Source of the DNA: a virus
Reading direction: 5' to 3' (one strand)
DNA: 49,270 bases
IMG/VR virus record: IMGVR_UViG_3300035670_000323
Span: 1 to 49,270 of that record
The translations under genes were made by a program, and so were the position numbers. Below the pieces are notes generated by a model. That model saw nothing but the letters and a program-made list of their open reading frames with translations. It did not search any database and was not told the origin of the DNA. This document shows, piece after piece, positions 6,742 to 13,759 of this stretch (within the stretch, counting starts at the first letter, position 1; each line of letters starts with the position of its first letter).

Positions 6742-8582
6742 TCAAATCCAAAACCTGCGTTCTTCTTGACGCGCCGGCTGTCGATAAGGTCGGTGCGCTT
6801 GGCGGTGTTCACGCTCTTGGGCTCGTATGGGAGCTCGCGGATAACCGCGCCGCCGATAGCGGTGGCCAGGACGCCGTCGTCTTTAAAATCCCCGTCGGCC
6901 TCCGGCTTGCCTCCGCGTTTGGCGTTACGGATAAACGTGCGCGCCTGGTCGATTAGGACCTGAAACCGGAGCTCAATCTCGGCCTTGTCTATCTGCGCGG
7001 CCAGGTGGTTGAGCATATCCGGCCGGCTTTTAAGGTCGGTTGTGAAGCCCCGCTTGTGCGTTACCTTCACGGATCCGTCGACCGTTTCGTCCTTCCGGGT
7101 GAAATAGAGCTTCACATGGGGCTTGTCCTCGAGCTCTTTGCAGGTCGTATACCCGTGGTTATTGTTCTCGGGCGCGCCGTCGGCCTCGTTGTAGAACCAG
7201 GCCGCGAGCTGAATGAGTTTGGCAAACTCTTCCGGCGCCCATTGGTTGTGAAAGATGGCGACCACGTTGCCGGTTACCTTGCAGCGGACCACACCAAAGG
7301 ATTCGTCGCCCTTCGGAAGGCCTTCGCTTGAGTCGGCCGACACGACGTATTGATAACCCTCTTTGGGGAGCTCTGCAATCATAAGCCACCCGTCGACCGC
7401 GTCCTTGATTCGGACCTTGTCCTGGAGCTCGATCACGTTGGCTCGGATATACCGGCCGTATGGGATAGGGTCTGTCGGGAGGGCGCGTTTAAACTCGGTC
7501 CAGGCCTTCTGACGGGCCAGGGCTCGGGCATTGAAGAACATGGAGCCGGAGCGGTGATAGTCAATATCGACCTCTTGGGCCAGGTCCGCGTCCGTCCGGC
7601 GCTCTGCCTCGGCCTCATACCAGGGAGAGAATACCTTCTTGGATTCACGGCCAAAGGTCGTGCTCCAAATGTTGAAGGCTGATTTGTAGTCTTTTTTGAG
7701 GTCAATGGGTATGCGGATCCCATTGGAAACGTAATACGCGCCGCGCGCCTTGTCCGGGTGAAGCGTCCAATGCAGGGTCAAGAGCTTGATTTTCTCGTCA
7801 TGGCCTTTGGCAAGACGGGCAAACTTATTGGCCGAGCCAACCGGCGTTGAGATTGGGATTCGGCACTTGGTAACGTCCGCGGTGGAGGTCCAGGCCTGGG
7901 CGTCGACACCCGATTCCCACTTGGCATACTCATCCATGACCACGGCCTTTGACCGGCCGCCGGATCCGAAGTGCGGGTTGGCTGACTCGCCCACGATGGA
8001 ATTGAACCGCTCGGGGTTATTCAGGCGCATATAGGTCGTGTTGTCGTTGAAATTGGTCTGCTCTTGGAAGCCGGCCGGGAGAAGGAAGAGGGGCTGCCGG
8101 CCCAGGTTCCACCGTATCTTCTCGAGCATGGTGTCCATGACGCCGAGCTTATCCACAAACTCTTCCTTGCGGGAGCCGACGCGAAAGTCCGCGCCCTCGT
8201 AGAATTGGAACTGGTGTTGGAGGACGTAGTCGACGATCCAGGAAGCGCCCATGTCGCGGGATTTCTCAATGAGAAGGTCGAAGCCGGTATTGACGGCGCG
8301 CTCAACCTCGAGCAGGGCCTCGGCTTGGATGGGATAAGAAATGAACGGGAGCACCGCATCCGCTCTGCGCGGGTCTTTGGTCCAACAGAAATTATCCACC
8401 CAAAAGACGATGTCCTGGGCGCAGGTCCGGGCGAGCTCACGGGCAAAGCCGGGATCACCCGAGGCCTTGTCCAAGAGCTCTGCGCGAAACCGCAGGTTCT
8501 TGAGCGGGTCTATGGGGTAATCGAAGAGCTTACTTAAACTGCTTCGATAGCCGGTCGTTGATGGTTCGGATAGCGTCTGCAA
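6738..8582 (-). CDS. terL: Terminase large subunit (packaging ATPase-nuclease)
   Basis: 614 aa. The ATPase half shows a Walker A-like EKSRDMGASW (about 106-115) and Walker B VVMDE (about 214-218). The RNase H-fold nuclease half shows VVSADSSEGLPKGD with catalytic Asp near 417, and a late acidic pair in DGDFKDDGVLATAIGG (near 568). The enzyme pumps DNA through the portal and cuts the concatemer. No ATG lies near the N-terminus. The likely start is TTG at 8582, overlapping the small terminase by 53 nt, with GAGG or AAGGG nearby but at imperfect spacing; the exact start is uncertain. Confidence 0.93.
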   Translation of the reverse strand: MQTLSEPSTTGYRSSLSKLFDYPIDPLKNLRFRAELLDKASGDPGFARELARTCAQDIVFWVDNFCWTKDPRRADAVLPFISYPIQAEALLEVERAVNTGFDLLIEKSRDMGASWIVDYVLQHQFQFYEGADFRVGSRKEEFVDKLGVMDTMLEKIRWNLGRQPLFLLPAGFQEQTNFNDNTTYMRLNNPERFNSIVGESANPHFGSGGRSKAVVMDEYAKWESGVDAQAWTSTADVTKCRIPISTPVGSANKFARLAKGHDEKIKLLTLHWTLHPDKARGAYYVSNGIRIPIDLKKDYKSAFNIWSTTFGRESKKVFSPWYEAEAERRTDADLAQEVDIDYHRSGSMFFNARALARQKAWTEFKRALPTDPIPYGRYIRANVIELQDKVRIKDAVDGWLMIAELPKEGYQYVVSADSSEGLPKGDESFGVVRCKVTGNVVAIFHNQWAPEEFAKLIQLAAWFYNEADGAPENNNHGYTTCKELEDKPHVKLYFTRKDETVDGSVKVTHKRGFTTDLKSRPDMLNHLAAQIDKAEIELRFQVLIDQARTFIRNAKRGGKPEADGDFKDDGVLATAIGGAVIRELPYEPKSVNTAKRTDLIDSRRVKKNAGFGFE

Positions 8583-9048
8583 ATCCCTTGTCCTCTACGT
8601 CGGCCGCGAGGCCGGTGAATACTTGTGTTTTGGAATTGTCCACGTTGACCTGCGTGTTCACGTCGCCGGTCGTCTTGATATGGCCCTTCACTTGCAAAGC
8701 GGTAACGACAAACTTGTGGCGCGTCGGGTGATCGTCTATCTCCACCTCGACCTTTCGGACCTGGCCGTTTTCCATGATGTCGTCTGTCTCGACCATCACG
8801 GGCTTCTTGGCATTCAGGCCTTCTTTGATTTTTTTCGCGAGCATTGAATCAGATATGCCGGCCTTCTCGAGAGCTTGTGTCATTACGGATTGAACCAGGG
8901 GAGTGTCAAGTGCTTTGGAAACTGCTTGGCGGGAGACACCGAGCTTTCTGCCTGCCTCGGCGAGATTGCCATTTGATTCAATGACAACCTGCGACAACTT
9001 GGTCGCTTTCATTTTTTTTGCCGGTGATGGTTTTTTTTCTTTTGGCAT
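8530..9048 (-). CDS. terS: Terminase small subunit
   Basis: 172 aa, ATG at 9048 with a GGAGAG site. After a Lys-rich start it has a clear helix-turn-helix, NLAEAGRKLGVSRQAVSKAL (about residues 28-47), followed by an oligomerisation-type region. That is the layout of small terminases that recognise packaging sites and regulate the large subunit. It is directly upstream of and overlaps the large terminase, and it is the first gene after the promoter at 9167-9196. Two runs of eight T lie in its first 45 bases of coding sequence (plus-strand view), which could be slippery, but the frame is intact. Confidence 0.85.
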   Translation of the reverse strand: MPKEKKPSPAKKMKATKLSQVVIESNGNLAEAGRKLGVSRQAVSKALDTPLVQSVMTQALEKAGISDSMLAKKIKEGLNAKKPVMVETDDIMENGQVRKVEVEIDDHPTRHKFVVTALQVKGHIKTTGDVNTQVNVDNSKTQVFTGLAADVEDKGFADAIRTINDRLSKQFK

Positions 9049-9166
9049 TCACTCTCCGAAAAAGAGAGGGGGGAGACACCACGCGCTCGCGAGCGTAATA
9101 TCTCCCCTCGTAAAACATTTGCCCCGTAACCACACGGAGTATGAACCTGGCCGGGTCCACGGTGCC

Positions 9167-9196
9167 ATAATAGGCACGGGCCGGGCGTTTTGTCAA
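9167..9196 (-). promoter_or_regulatory. Sigma70-type promoter for the late operon
   Basis: On the minus strand TTGACA (9196-9191) and TATTAT (9172-9167) are separated by 18 bases: a perfect -35 and a one-mismatch -10. The expected start near 9160 leaves about a 110-base leader before terS, which contains the palindrome CGCTCGCGAGCG (9084-9095). It sits in the largest gap between the early and head genes (9049-9241), with no credible gene in it. Activity is inferred from sequence. Confidence 0.7.
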
Positions 9197-9241
9197 CTAA
9201 TTGTTACAAGTGCTTACTTTTGCTTGTGGAAAACCTGTTGA

Positions 9242-9436
9242 TTAAATGCCGTCGGGCATGGTGCATGAGTGCCCATATTCCTTCACACCATTTGCTTTTG
9301 CGTAGGCGTCTGCCGCTTCACATTGGCACGGCCGGCAACGACAAGATTTGCATATTGGCTTTTTCCTACACCGCAAACATTGGCACGTCGGAAGGCACGC
9401 GCCGACAGGAAAATTACCCCTGCTCTTTTCGCCCAC
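9242..9436 (-). CDS. 64-aa Cys-rich putative zinc-binding protein (GTG start)
   Basis: The GTG at 9436-9434 has AGGAGG six bases upstream, a better start than longer in-frame alternatives. The product has ten cysteines, mostly in one run (ACLPTCQCLRC, PICKSCRCRPCQC), and ends GHSCTMPDGI. Such density suggests zinc coordination or a disulfide-rich fold; there is no signal peptide, so zinc is likelier. It is the last gene of the early region and overlaps the upstream 34-aa zinc-finger gene. Function unknown. Confidence 0.6.
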   Translation of the reverse strand: MGEKSRGNFPVGACLPTCQCLRCRKKPICKSCRCRPCQCEAADAYAKANGVKEYGHSCTMPDGI

Positions 9437-9518
9437 GGCATTCCTCCTCGTGCTCAATGCACTCTTGCCGGTCCTCGAAGCCCTTCCCACAATGATCGCA
9501 CGTCCACCGCTCTTTCAT
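9414..9518 (-). CDS. 34-aa C2H2-like zinc-finger microprotein
   Basis: The ATG at 9518 overlaps the TGA of the upstream 61-aa gene (ATGA); the gene ends at 9414. The product starts MKERWTCDHCGKGFEDRQEC and continues IEHEEEC: CxxC, then His and Cys at zinc-finger spacing. It is shorter than usual annotation limits, but coupling to its neighbours and the intact finger support it. It probably binds nucleic acid or a host protein. Confidence 0.6.
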   Translation of the reverse strand: MKERWTCDHCGKGFEDRQECIEHEEECRGRKEQG

Positions 9519-9700
9519 TCTGCCACCGTGAATAAGAGCACGGCGTAGACGTAGGAGCCGGCGGCTGAAAAGCGAAGGTCGAAAATCGAAGAGCCTCTCG
9601 GTAATTGGGTGGTGATGAAATCATTAACCTGGGTGTCCAGGCTTGATATGCCGGCGAGCGTGTTTGGTGCGCGGAAGGTTTTGATTTTGTCGATGAACAT
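9515..9700 (-). CDS. Hypothetical protein, 61 aa
   Basis: ATG at 9700 with GGAGG about ten bases upstream. The sequence starts MFIDKIKTFRAPNTLAG and ends with a beta-prone, moderately hydrophobic stretch (GSYVYAVLLFTVAE). No motif is recognised. Its stop overlaps the start of the 34-aa zinc finger. I support it as a gene from its RBS and coupling only. Confidence 0.5.
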   Translation of the reverse strand: MFIDKIKTFRAPNTLAGISSLDTQVNDFITTQLPRGSSIFDLRFSAAGSYVYAVLLFTVAE

Positions 9701-9702
9701 GA

Positions 9703-9936
9703 TTAAGAGGCCTCCTTCTCGGTTATGCTGACGACCACTTCTCTGCGCCGGGCTTTCACCTTCGGCTGCTTCCAGGTGCCGTCGGGATTCAATTTGCCGG
9801 CGTTGTAGAGCTTTTTGACGCGCCGAAAAAGAGTGTGCATAGGCACGCGGTTCTCCGGCGGTGTGTTGAGGTAACCCGTCCGCGCCAGGTGGACGAGCAT
9901 GTTCTTCCGTAGGATTTTCGCTCGGGTGCCTCTCAT
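9703..9936 (-). CDS. Small basic hypothetical protein, 77 aa
   Basis: ATG at 9936 overlaps the stop of the upstream gene (ATGA). It is strongly basic (KILRKNMLVHLARTGYL, KQPKVKARRREVV). The pattern of two helices followed by a basic beta segment could be a DNA-binding fold, but no family is recognised. It belongs to the row of small early genes. Confidence 0.55.
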   Translation of the reverse strand: MRGTRAKILRKNMLVHLARTGYLNTPPENRVPMHTLFRRVKKLYNAGKLNPDGTWKQPKVKARRREVVVSITEKEAS

Positions 9937-10193
9937 GCTTTGGTGACTCCTATTTTGATTTTGGCCGCGGTAACCTTCACGGAGAGCCGGCGTCCGCGTA
10001 GTTTGATCGCCAGGCGCCCCGCGTTTTGCATGGCCTCGATGAGTTTTCCCGCCACTTCGTTCTTACGCTCGTCGAGCTCTTGCTGTTCTTCCAAGAGGCC
10101 GACGTATTTCTCGGCGAGCTGATCGGCTTCTGTGCCGGCGACTGGTGGAAACAATTCCTTTTTTTCCTTCTTGAGCTTGTATTTTGTCGTCAT
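9933..10193 (-). CDS. Hypothetical coiled-coil protein, 86 aa
   Basis: The chosen ATG (10193) starts MTTKYKLKKEKKELFPPVAG; it overlaps the stop of the upstream gene and has CGGAG upstream. Residues about 25-60 form a Glu/Lys helix (EEQQELDERKNEVAGKLIEA), followed by a basic beta region (LRGRRLSVKVTAAKIKIGV). Phages often carry proteins with this layout, but I cannot assign a role. Longer in-frame extensions cover the upstream gene and look like shadow. Confidence 0.55.
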   Translation of the reverse strand: MTTKYKLKKEKKELFPPVAGTEADQLAEKYVGLLEEQQELDERKNEVAGKLIEAMQNAGRLAIKLRGRRLSVKVTAAKIKIGVTKA

Positions 10194-10498
10194 AAAATTA
10201 CTCCGTTTCCGTATTGGTCGACGAGGCCGCGCCCTTCGTCGGTTTTCTGTTTGTGTTGGAGGGGCCGGAAGCCGTTCGCCACAAGGGCTTCTTGTATTTG
10301 CCCGAGCACCGCCGCGCCGGATGATGGATTCCACCCCTCGTCAATGATCCATTGTTGAACCGAAGAGATTGTCTGCTCGGCCGAGAGCCGACTGTAAAGC
10401 AAAACGAGCACGCCCTTATCCTTGTGATATTTGACGTAGCCGTGCTTGTGCATGAGATAAAGCACCGGCTTTGAGGTCTTTTCGGCGTTCTCTTTCAT
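10190..10498 (-). CDS. Hypothetical protein, 102 aa
   Basis: ATG at 10498 preceded by AAGG and overlapping the stop of the upstream membrane-protein gene. It starts MKENAEKTSKPVLYLMHKHG and has mixed alpha/beta character with a central helix (SSVQQWIIDEGWNP). No signal peptide or catalytic motif is visible. It stays between translationally coupled neighbours on both sides. Function unknown. Confidence 0.55.
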   Translation of the reverse strand: MKENAEKTSKPVLYLMHKHGYVKYHKDKGVLVLLYSRLSAEQTISSVQQWIIDEGWNPSSGAAVLGQIQEALVANGFRPLQHKQKTDEGRGLVDQYGNGVIL

Positions 10499-11001
10499 CG
10501 GGGCCTTGCGAGCGCGTATTGAAGCATGGCCGGCACCAGGAAGAGCGACACGGCCAATAGCAGGTAAATCGTCGCCCGGGTCCAGAATGTCGCCGTCTGC
10601 TCAAGATAAACCTGGGTAACCGTCGTGCCCTTGTCCTCGTAATGCTTTTTGGTCCGGTAGTAAAAGAAGCGCCCAAGATAGGATCCGGCGTCATAAGGCT
10701 GTGTTGTTGGGATGCCGTATCCCATCGACAACACGCCGAACGCCGGTAGCCAGGCGGGTAGTGTCCATTGGTCGTGTGTGATTGCAGCCACTACTCCGAC
10801 CCACACTAAAGGCACGCCAATACGGCGATATGCCTTGTTTCCCCCGTCCTCGCCTTTCGCACCGCCGGCGGCCCACAGGTAGGCCGAGGCGACAGCAGGG
10901 ACGATGGCTAACCATCCTATCCTGAACGCGGATAACGCGCCCACAACAAAACCGATCTTCATTTCCTCTTCGTTTAAAGCCTCGAGCGCCGGTAGCCTCA
11001 T
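10495..11001 (-). CDS. Multi-pass membrane protein, 168 aa
   Basis: The ATG at 11001 (MRLPALEALNEEEMKIG) has AGGAGGA six bases upstream and overlaps the stop of the RHH gene. About four hydrophobic segments are visible: near residues 15-45 (AFRIGWLAIVPAVASAYLWA), 60-75 (VPLVWVGVVAAI), 82-98 (LPAFGVLSMGYGIP) and the C-terminal YLLLAVSLFLVPAML. Charged loops lie between. It has no recognised transporter or holin signature. It might act on the host membrane, for instance in exclusion, but that is speculation. Confidence 0.6.
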   Translation of the reverse strand: MRLPALEALNEEEMKIGFVVGALSAFRIGWLAIVPAVASAYLWAAGGAKGEDGGNKAYRRIGVPLVWVGVVAAITHDQWTLPAWLPAFGVLSMGYGIPTTQPYDAGSYLGRFFYYRTKKHYEDKGTTVTQVYLEQTATFWTRATIYLLLAVSLFLVPAMLQYALARPR

Positions 11002-11177
11002 TGTGTCCTCCTGGGTCCCGTGAAATAGATTTCCCCCTGGTGGCGCTTGAAATGCCACAAGAGGTATGCCGACGCGGACGAGAAACCGTCGCGATCGGCG
11101 GCCTTCTTGATTTGCTTCTTATCCGACTTTGACAGCCGGACGTGAAGCCACTCTGTTTTCCGTTCCGTTATTTTCAT
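10998..11177 (-). CDS. 59-aa ribbon-helix-helix-like DNA-binding protein
   Basis: ATG at 11177 with a GAGAGG site; the TGA overlaps the next ATG (ATGA). The product starts MKITERKTEWLHVRLSKSDK, giving a short strand, then two helices (KKQIKKAADRDG, SSASAYLLWHFKR). This is the strand-helix-helix pattern of RHH regulators and MobC-like proteins. The last dozen residues are basic and unstructured. Such a protein could regulate the early operon; the target is unknown. Confidence 0.6.
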   Translation of the reverse strand: MKITERKTEWLHVRLSKSDKKQIKKAADRDGFSSASAYLLWHFKRHQGEIYFTGPRRTQ

Positions 11178-11547
11178 AATGCCTCTCGATTAGGTCCGCG
11201 ATTTGTTCCCTGGTCCATAGGTGGTCGTCGTTCAAGTGAATGATGAGCCCCATGAGCCGGTGTTTCTTTTTGAATGCCGGGCGCTTGTCGTAGTCGCATT
11301 TCTCGTCGCCGGGGCATTTGATCGTTTCGTGCTCGAGCACTTCAAACTTCGCCCTCAAGAGCGCGGTAAAAGAATGAAGGTCCTCAACACAAAACACCTC
11401 TTCGCCGAGTAAAGAGTAAACCGCCGCGCCCAGGGCGCACGCGCTTGTCTCAACCCCCGATAGGGTTGTTTTCTTGCTGAAATAGTCACCGACCGCCTGA
11501 ACGGGAAGGGCTTCGCACCCTTTCCGTATTGCCTCGCATAGCCTCAT
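11119..11547 (-). CDS. Hypothetical phage protein, 142 aa
   Basis: ATG at 11547 overlaps the stop of the upstream gene. It begins MRLCEAIRKGCEALPVQAVG, has a Cys pair (CPGDEKCDY), and near its end the segment GLIIHLNDDHLWTREQIADL. HLNDxHxWxR.xIAD is a motif I recall from uncharacterised phage proteins, with no known function. Its tail overlaps the RHH gene by 59 nt in another frame. Confidence 0.6.
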   Translation of the reverse strand: MRLCEAIRKGCEALPVQAVGDYFSKKTTLSGVETSACALGAAVYSLLGEEVFCVEDLHSFTALLRAKFEVLEHETIKCPGDEKCDYDKRPAFKKKHRLMGLIIHLNDDHLWTREQIADLIERHYENNGTENRVASRPAVKVG

Positions 11548-11807
11548 AGGCCCACCGCCTTTGCTCTTTTGTCCTCTGCTGTTTGGTCGTGCTTTCGCCA
11601 CATTTCCGCGAGCTCGTTGGCGAGCTCACTCATTTCGTCGAACGTCAAAACCCCTCGGTCGTATGCCCTGGTCAACACGCCGGCCAGGACCGGACGCCCG
11701 TGGTTCTTGCACGCGTAGCACCCAGGCGAAGGCGCCAGGTGTCCGCACTTGGCGTATCGGATTCCCTGGACCCATGCCTGGTTGTCGTAGTCGTAGAAGG
11801 TTATCAT
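11544..11807 (-). CDS. Cys/His-rich small protein, 87 aa
   Basis: ATG at 11807 (MITFYDYDNQAWVQG) forms ATGA with the upstream stop; an ATG four codons earlier is an alternative. The motif YAKCGHLAPSPGCYACKNHG (CGH, CxxC, H) looks like a single zinc site. The C-terminal half is helical and acidic (MSELANELAEMWRKHD). It is one of several zinc-type microproteins in this region. Function unknown. Confidence 0.55.
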   Translation of the reverse strand: MITFYDYDNQAWVQGIRYAKCGHLAPSPGCYACKNHGRPVLAGVLTRAYDRGVLTFDEMSELANELAEMWRKHDQTAEDKRAKAVGL

Positions 11808-12067
11808 CGCGTTTCCCATCCCTTCCTGGCTCCGCACGCTTGCGCGTGCTTTGCCCCCTTCGATTCGTAGTGCTCGACCACGGTGTAGAACCCAAACTCG
11901 GGCCGCGAGTCGTATTTGCTCACCTGAACATAGCCGGCCAGCATATATTCGGCGAGCTCTTGTGCTTCCTTCCGCGCCGCCTCAAGCGTTTCAAAGTGAC
12001 GCGTTTCGTTGACCGTTGGCGTTCCGTTTTCGCGAAATGCCTTTATCGCGTAGGGTGGGTAGCTCAT
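11804..12067 (-). CDS. Hypothetical protein, 87 aa
   Basis: The ATG at 12067 (MSYPPYAIKAFRENG) makes ATGA with the stop of the 43-aa gene, which decides this start over an upstream in-frame ATG. It has an Ala/Glu helix (LEAARKEAQELAEYMLAGY) followed by aromatic beta-prone sequence (FGFYTVVEHYES). No signature is recognised. Confidence 0.55.
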   Translation of the reverse strand: MSYPPYAIKAFRENGTPTVNETRHFETLEAARKEAQELAEYMLAGYVQVSKYDSRPEFGFYTVVEHYESKGAKHAQACGARKGWETR

Positions 12068-12195
12068 ACGCGCACCATCGCTTGATACGCGGTGTCCAGG
12101 GTTACCCTGTTTCCTGGCTTTCCCATACTCGACCGGTATTTTGACCGGACCGTTTTTCCCTCTGTCGCGCAGAGGTCGCATATATTTACCTTCAT
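12064..12195 (-). CDS. 43-aa CxxC microprotein
   Basis: ATG at 12195 with AAGGAGGAA upstream, one of the best RBSs in the window. The product starts MKVNICDLCATEGKTVRSKY and is strongly basic; one CxxC pair is present. Its TGA overlaps the next gene's ATG. The leader (GTAACCACAAGGAG) is shared with the gene starting at 16859. Probably a zinc or nucleic-acid binding microprotein. Confidence 0.55.
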   Translation of the reverse strand: MKVNICDLCATEGKTVRSKYRSSMGKPGNRVTLDTAYQAMVRV

Positions 12196-12222
12196 GTGTT
12201 CCTCCTTGTGGTTACAATGCAA

Positions 12223-12241
12223 GTGTATCACATTGTATCAC
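12223..12241 (-). promoter_or_regulatory. Repeated GTGATA-type site in intergenic gap (possible operator)
   Basis: On the minus strand this reads GTGATACAATGTGATACAC, two GTGATAC units ten bases apart, in the short gap upstream of the 43-aa gene. A 17-of-19 match (GTGATACAAGGTGATATAC) occurs inside the giant gene at 25885-25903. A tandem unit with one-turn spacing is what a phage regulator might bind; no protein is known for it. Confidence 0.35.
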
Positions 12242-12252
12242 GGAGTTAAAGA

Positions 12253-12687
12253 CTATTTTCGGGCCCTTAAAATATCCCTATACTTCTCGATATATTCCAG
12301 GGATTCCTGGGGCGGGTTCTTAACCTTCCCCGCGCCGGCGTTGTAGGCGACCAGGCGTGTCTCGAGCGTGTCCGGTAACCCCAGGGCCCTCAAGAGCTGT
12401 GGGATCCGCTTATTGATATACCATTCGGCGATGCGCCGGCTGACGTCCGGGCGCATGAGGTCCACCTTCGAGTATTTGGCCGCGCGCGCATTGGCATTGT
12501 AGTCGCGCCGGCAAATATCCGTGATTTGGTATAGGCCCCTGGCGCCGGTCCTGGCGTTGAATGCCTTCGGATTACCGCTCGACTCGATTTGAGCGATAGC
12601 GTTCATGTCTATTTTCACTTCAGCGGCCTGTGCTTCCATAATCCCTCCGATCACAAGAAGCGCCACGAGTGCGAGCTTCTTAACCAT
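12253..12687 (-). CDS. Secreted lytic transglycosylase (endolysin candidate)
   Basis: 144 aa. The N-terminus MVKKLALVALLVIGGIMEAQA is a Sec signal peptide or signal anchor. The SLT-type fold follows: catalytic Glu near 35 in AIAQIESSGNPKAFN, GARGLYQIT, and the AYNAGAGKV motif near residues 114-122. Members cleave the glycan chain of peptidoglycan, forming 1,6-anhydromuramic ends. A Sec-exported or SAR-type endolysin needs no large holin pore. It lies mid-early-region, away from the membrane-protein cassette at 3.2-4.0 kb. A virion-entry role is less likely, given the gene's location. Confidence 0.85.
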   Translation of the reverse strand: MVKKLALVALLVIGGIMEAQAAEVKIDMNAIAQIESSGNPKAFNARTGARGLYQITDICRRDYNANARAAKYSKVDLMRPDVSRRIAEWYINKRIPQLLRALGLPDTLETRLVAYNAGAGKVKNPPQESLEYIEKYRDILRARK

Positions 12688-12865
12688 GTGTATCCTTCCT
12701 TTCCTGTTCTTCCCTGGCCGGCCTATCCGGTAAGGGCCCCTTCTTTTCCCTGCAATCGTGCGGTGTTCCGTCCGGGTTGGTCTTGACCCACCGCCCGTAG
12801 GAATTGAAGAATTGGATCTTCTTCCGACAGCCGAAGCACTTCGGTGCGCGCCGGCTCGTCACCAC
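12680..12865 (-). CDS. Small zinc-binding-type protein, 61 aa (GTG start)
   Basis: The GTG at 12865 follows AAAGGAAAA with short spacing; no ATG is available. The sequence VTSRRAPKCFGCRKKIQFF has CxxC and a later HDC (TPHDCREKK) that may complete a zinc site. A highly charged tail follows. It overlaps the transglycosylase start by 8 nt. Function unknown. Confidence 0.55.
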   Translation of the reverse strand: MVTSRRAPKCFGCRKKIQFFNSYGRWVKTNPDGTPHDCREKKGPLPDRPAREEQERKDTHG

Positions 12866-13242
12866 TTTTCCTTTGGCACAACCACCTCAACCAACCGGGG
12901 GCTTCTCCAAGAGCCTTTATAGATTTCGAGAAGGCCTGGACCTGATTCGCGCCATATCTTGAGCTTGGCCTTGTAGTCTCGTGTCTCGACGCCTTTGGCC
13001 TCGACCCAAACCTTCTTTGCGTTTGGCTGGTCGATATAAGAGAAGTCAACCTTCCAATAAATCGGCCTAAAAACGATTTTCCCCGTTAACTCATAGGTAA
13101 TTTTCTCGGTTGCCAAGAGCACGCGCACCTGCTTTTGGATGGAGGTAATCATGCCGGCTTTCTCTTTAAGGCAAAGAATTTGGTAAACTGACGCCTCGAG
13201 CTTGGATCCCATACCGTTCGTGCGAATGTTGCCGTATTTCAT
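12859..13242 (-). CDS. DUF1064-type PD-(D/E)XK nuclease (resolvase-like)
   Basis: 127 aa. ATG at 13242 forms ATGA with the upstream stop. It begins MKYGNIRTNGMGSKLEASVY; catalytic residues of the fold are visible as E16 (SKLEA), D66 (WKVDFSY) and E81-x-K83 (WVEAKGVETRDYKAKLKIW). Phage DUF1064 proteins are small endonucleases, predicted to act on branched DNA or as homing-type nicking enzymes. Together with the RecB-like and Cas4-like genes nearby it forms a recombination set. Confidence 0.8.
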   Translation of the reverse strand: MKYGNIRTNGMGSKLEASVYQILCLKEKAGMITSIQKQVRVLLATEKITYELTGKIVFRPIYWKVDFSYIDQPNAKKVWVEAKGVETRDYKAKLKIWRESGPGLLEIYKGSWRSPRLVEVVVPKEKW

Positions 13243-13541
13243 AGAAGCCTCGCCGGCTGCTGTTTCTCTAAAAGCCAAATGCGGAGCGCCTTCTCATGGG
13301 CGCAGTTACCGCGCTTATGGTAGCCCTGGCAATTACAGACGTAACCGCGGTGGTCGTCGCGCCGCTTGAGTTTGTAGGTCCTGGTGTTGTAACCCGGGAT
13401 CGGAAGGCACTCGTAATGGTGCTCTTCCTGAACCGGCGCCTGCCGGAACAGGTCGTTGTGGACCAGGGTATAAATCTTAACGTTGCTTTCCTCGACCAGG
13501 CACCCCTTTTCATGGTCAAGGTATTGGACGAGATATTTCAT
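13239..13541 (-). CDS. SWIM-type zinc-finger protein, 100 aa
   Basis: ATG at 13541 after an AGGGGTG site. Near the C-terminus YVCNCQGYHKRGNCAHEKAL fits the SWIM pattern CxC-x(n)-CxH, a zinc finger that binds DNA or protein and is common in proteins working with recombination or helicases. The N-terminal half has mixed strands (MKYLVQYLDHEKGCLVEE). It is the first gene below the origin-like region. Confidence 0.7.
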   Translation of the reverse strand: MKYLVQYLDHEKGCLVEESNVKIYTLVHNDLFRQAPVQEEHHYECLPIPGYNTRTYKLKRRDDHRGYVCNCQGYHKRGNCAHEKALRIWLLEKQQPARLL

Positions 13542-13759
13542 ACACACCCCTGTTAATTGATTGTGGATAACTCTATGGATAACTTTTTACTCTAAATAGC
13601 GTCTTTTCTTGTGGTTCCAACATATTAAATACTACCTATTGTGGAGCTGTGAATTATTCACAGAAATACCCCCTCCCCTACTATTACTGTCTTTTAATCT
13701 CTTAAAGATAGTAAATAAGTAGTAGGGCCTGTGGATAAGGCACAATTCTGTGGATAACT
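13542..13759. other. Putative replication origin with DnaA boxes
   Basis: The most AT-rich noncoding stretch in the window, 218 bp between two divergently neighbouring but co-oriented genes. TTATCCACA, the consensus DnaA box, occurs three times on the minus strand (13562-13570, 13730-13738, 13749-13757), with a one-mismatch TTATCCATA at 13574-13582. TTATTCACA occurs on the plus strand at 13654-13662. Between the box clusters are A/T-rich tracts (13583-13640, 13681-13725) suitable for unwinding. No replicative polymerase or initiator gene is recognised, so replication may depend on host DnaA and replisome. Function is inferred. Confidence 0.7.
13647..13663. promoter_or_regulatory. 17-bp perfect palindrome in the origin region
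   Basis: CTGTGAAT-T-ATTCACAG is a perfect inverted repeat that contains the TTATTCACA DnaA-like box. It could be a two-sided DnaA site or the operator of a phage regulator. It lies at the middle of the origin-like region, which is unusual for chance. Confidence 0.5.

Noticed and set aside
9084-9095. CGCTCGCGAGCG palindrome as an operator
   Set aside because: Single copy in a GC-rich leader; no related copy elsewhere that I can see.
8978-9196. 72-codon minus-strand frame upstream of terS
   Set aside because: Its only start is TTG at the promoter -35, it overlaps terS out of frame and has no RBS.
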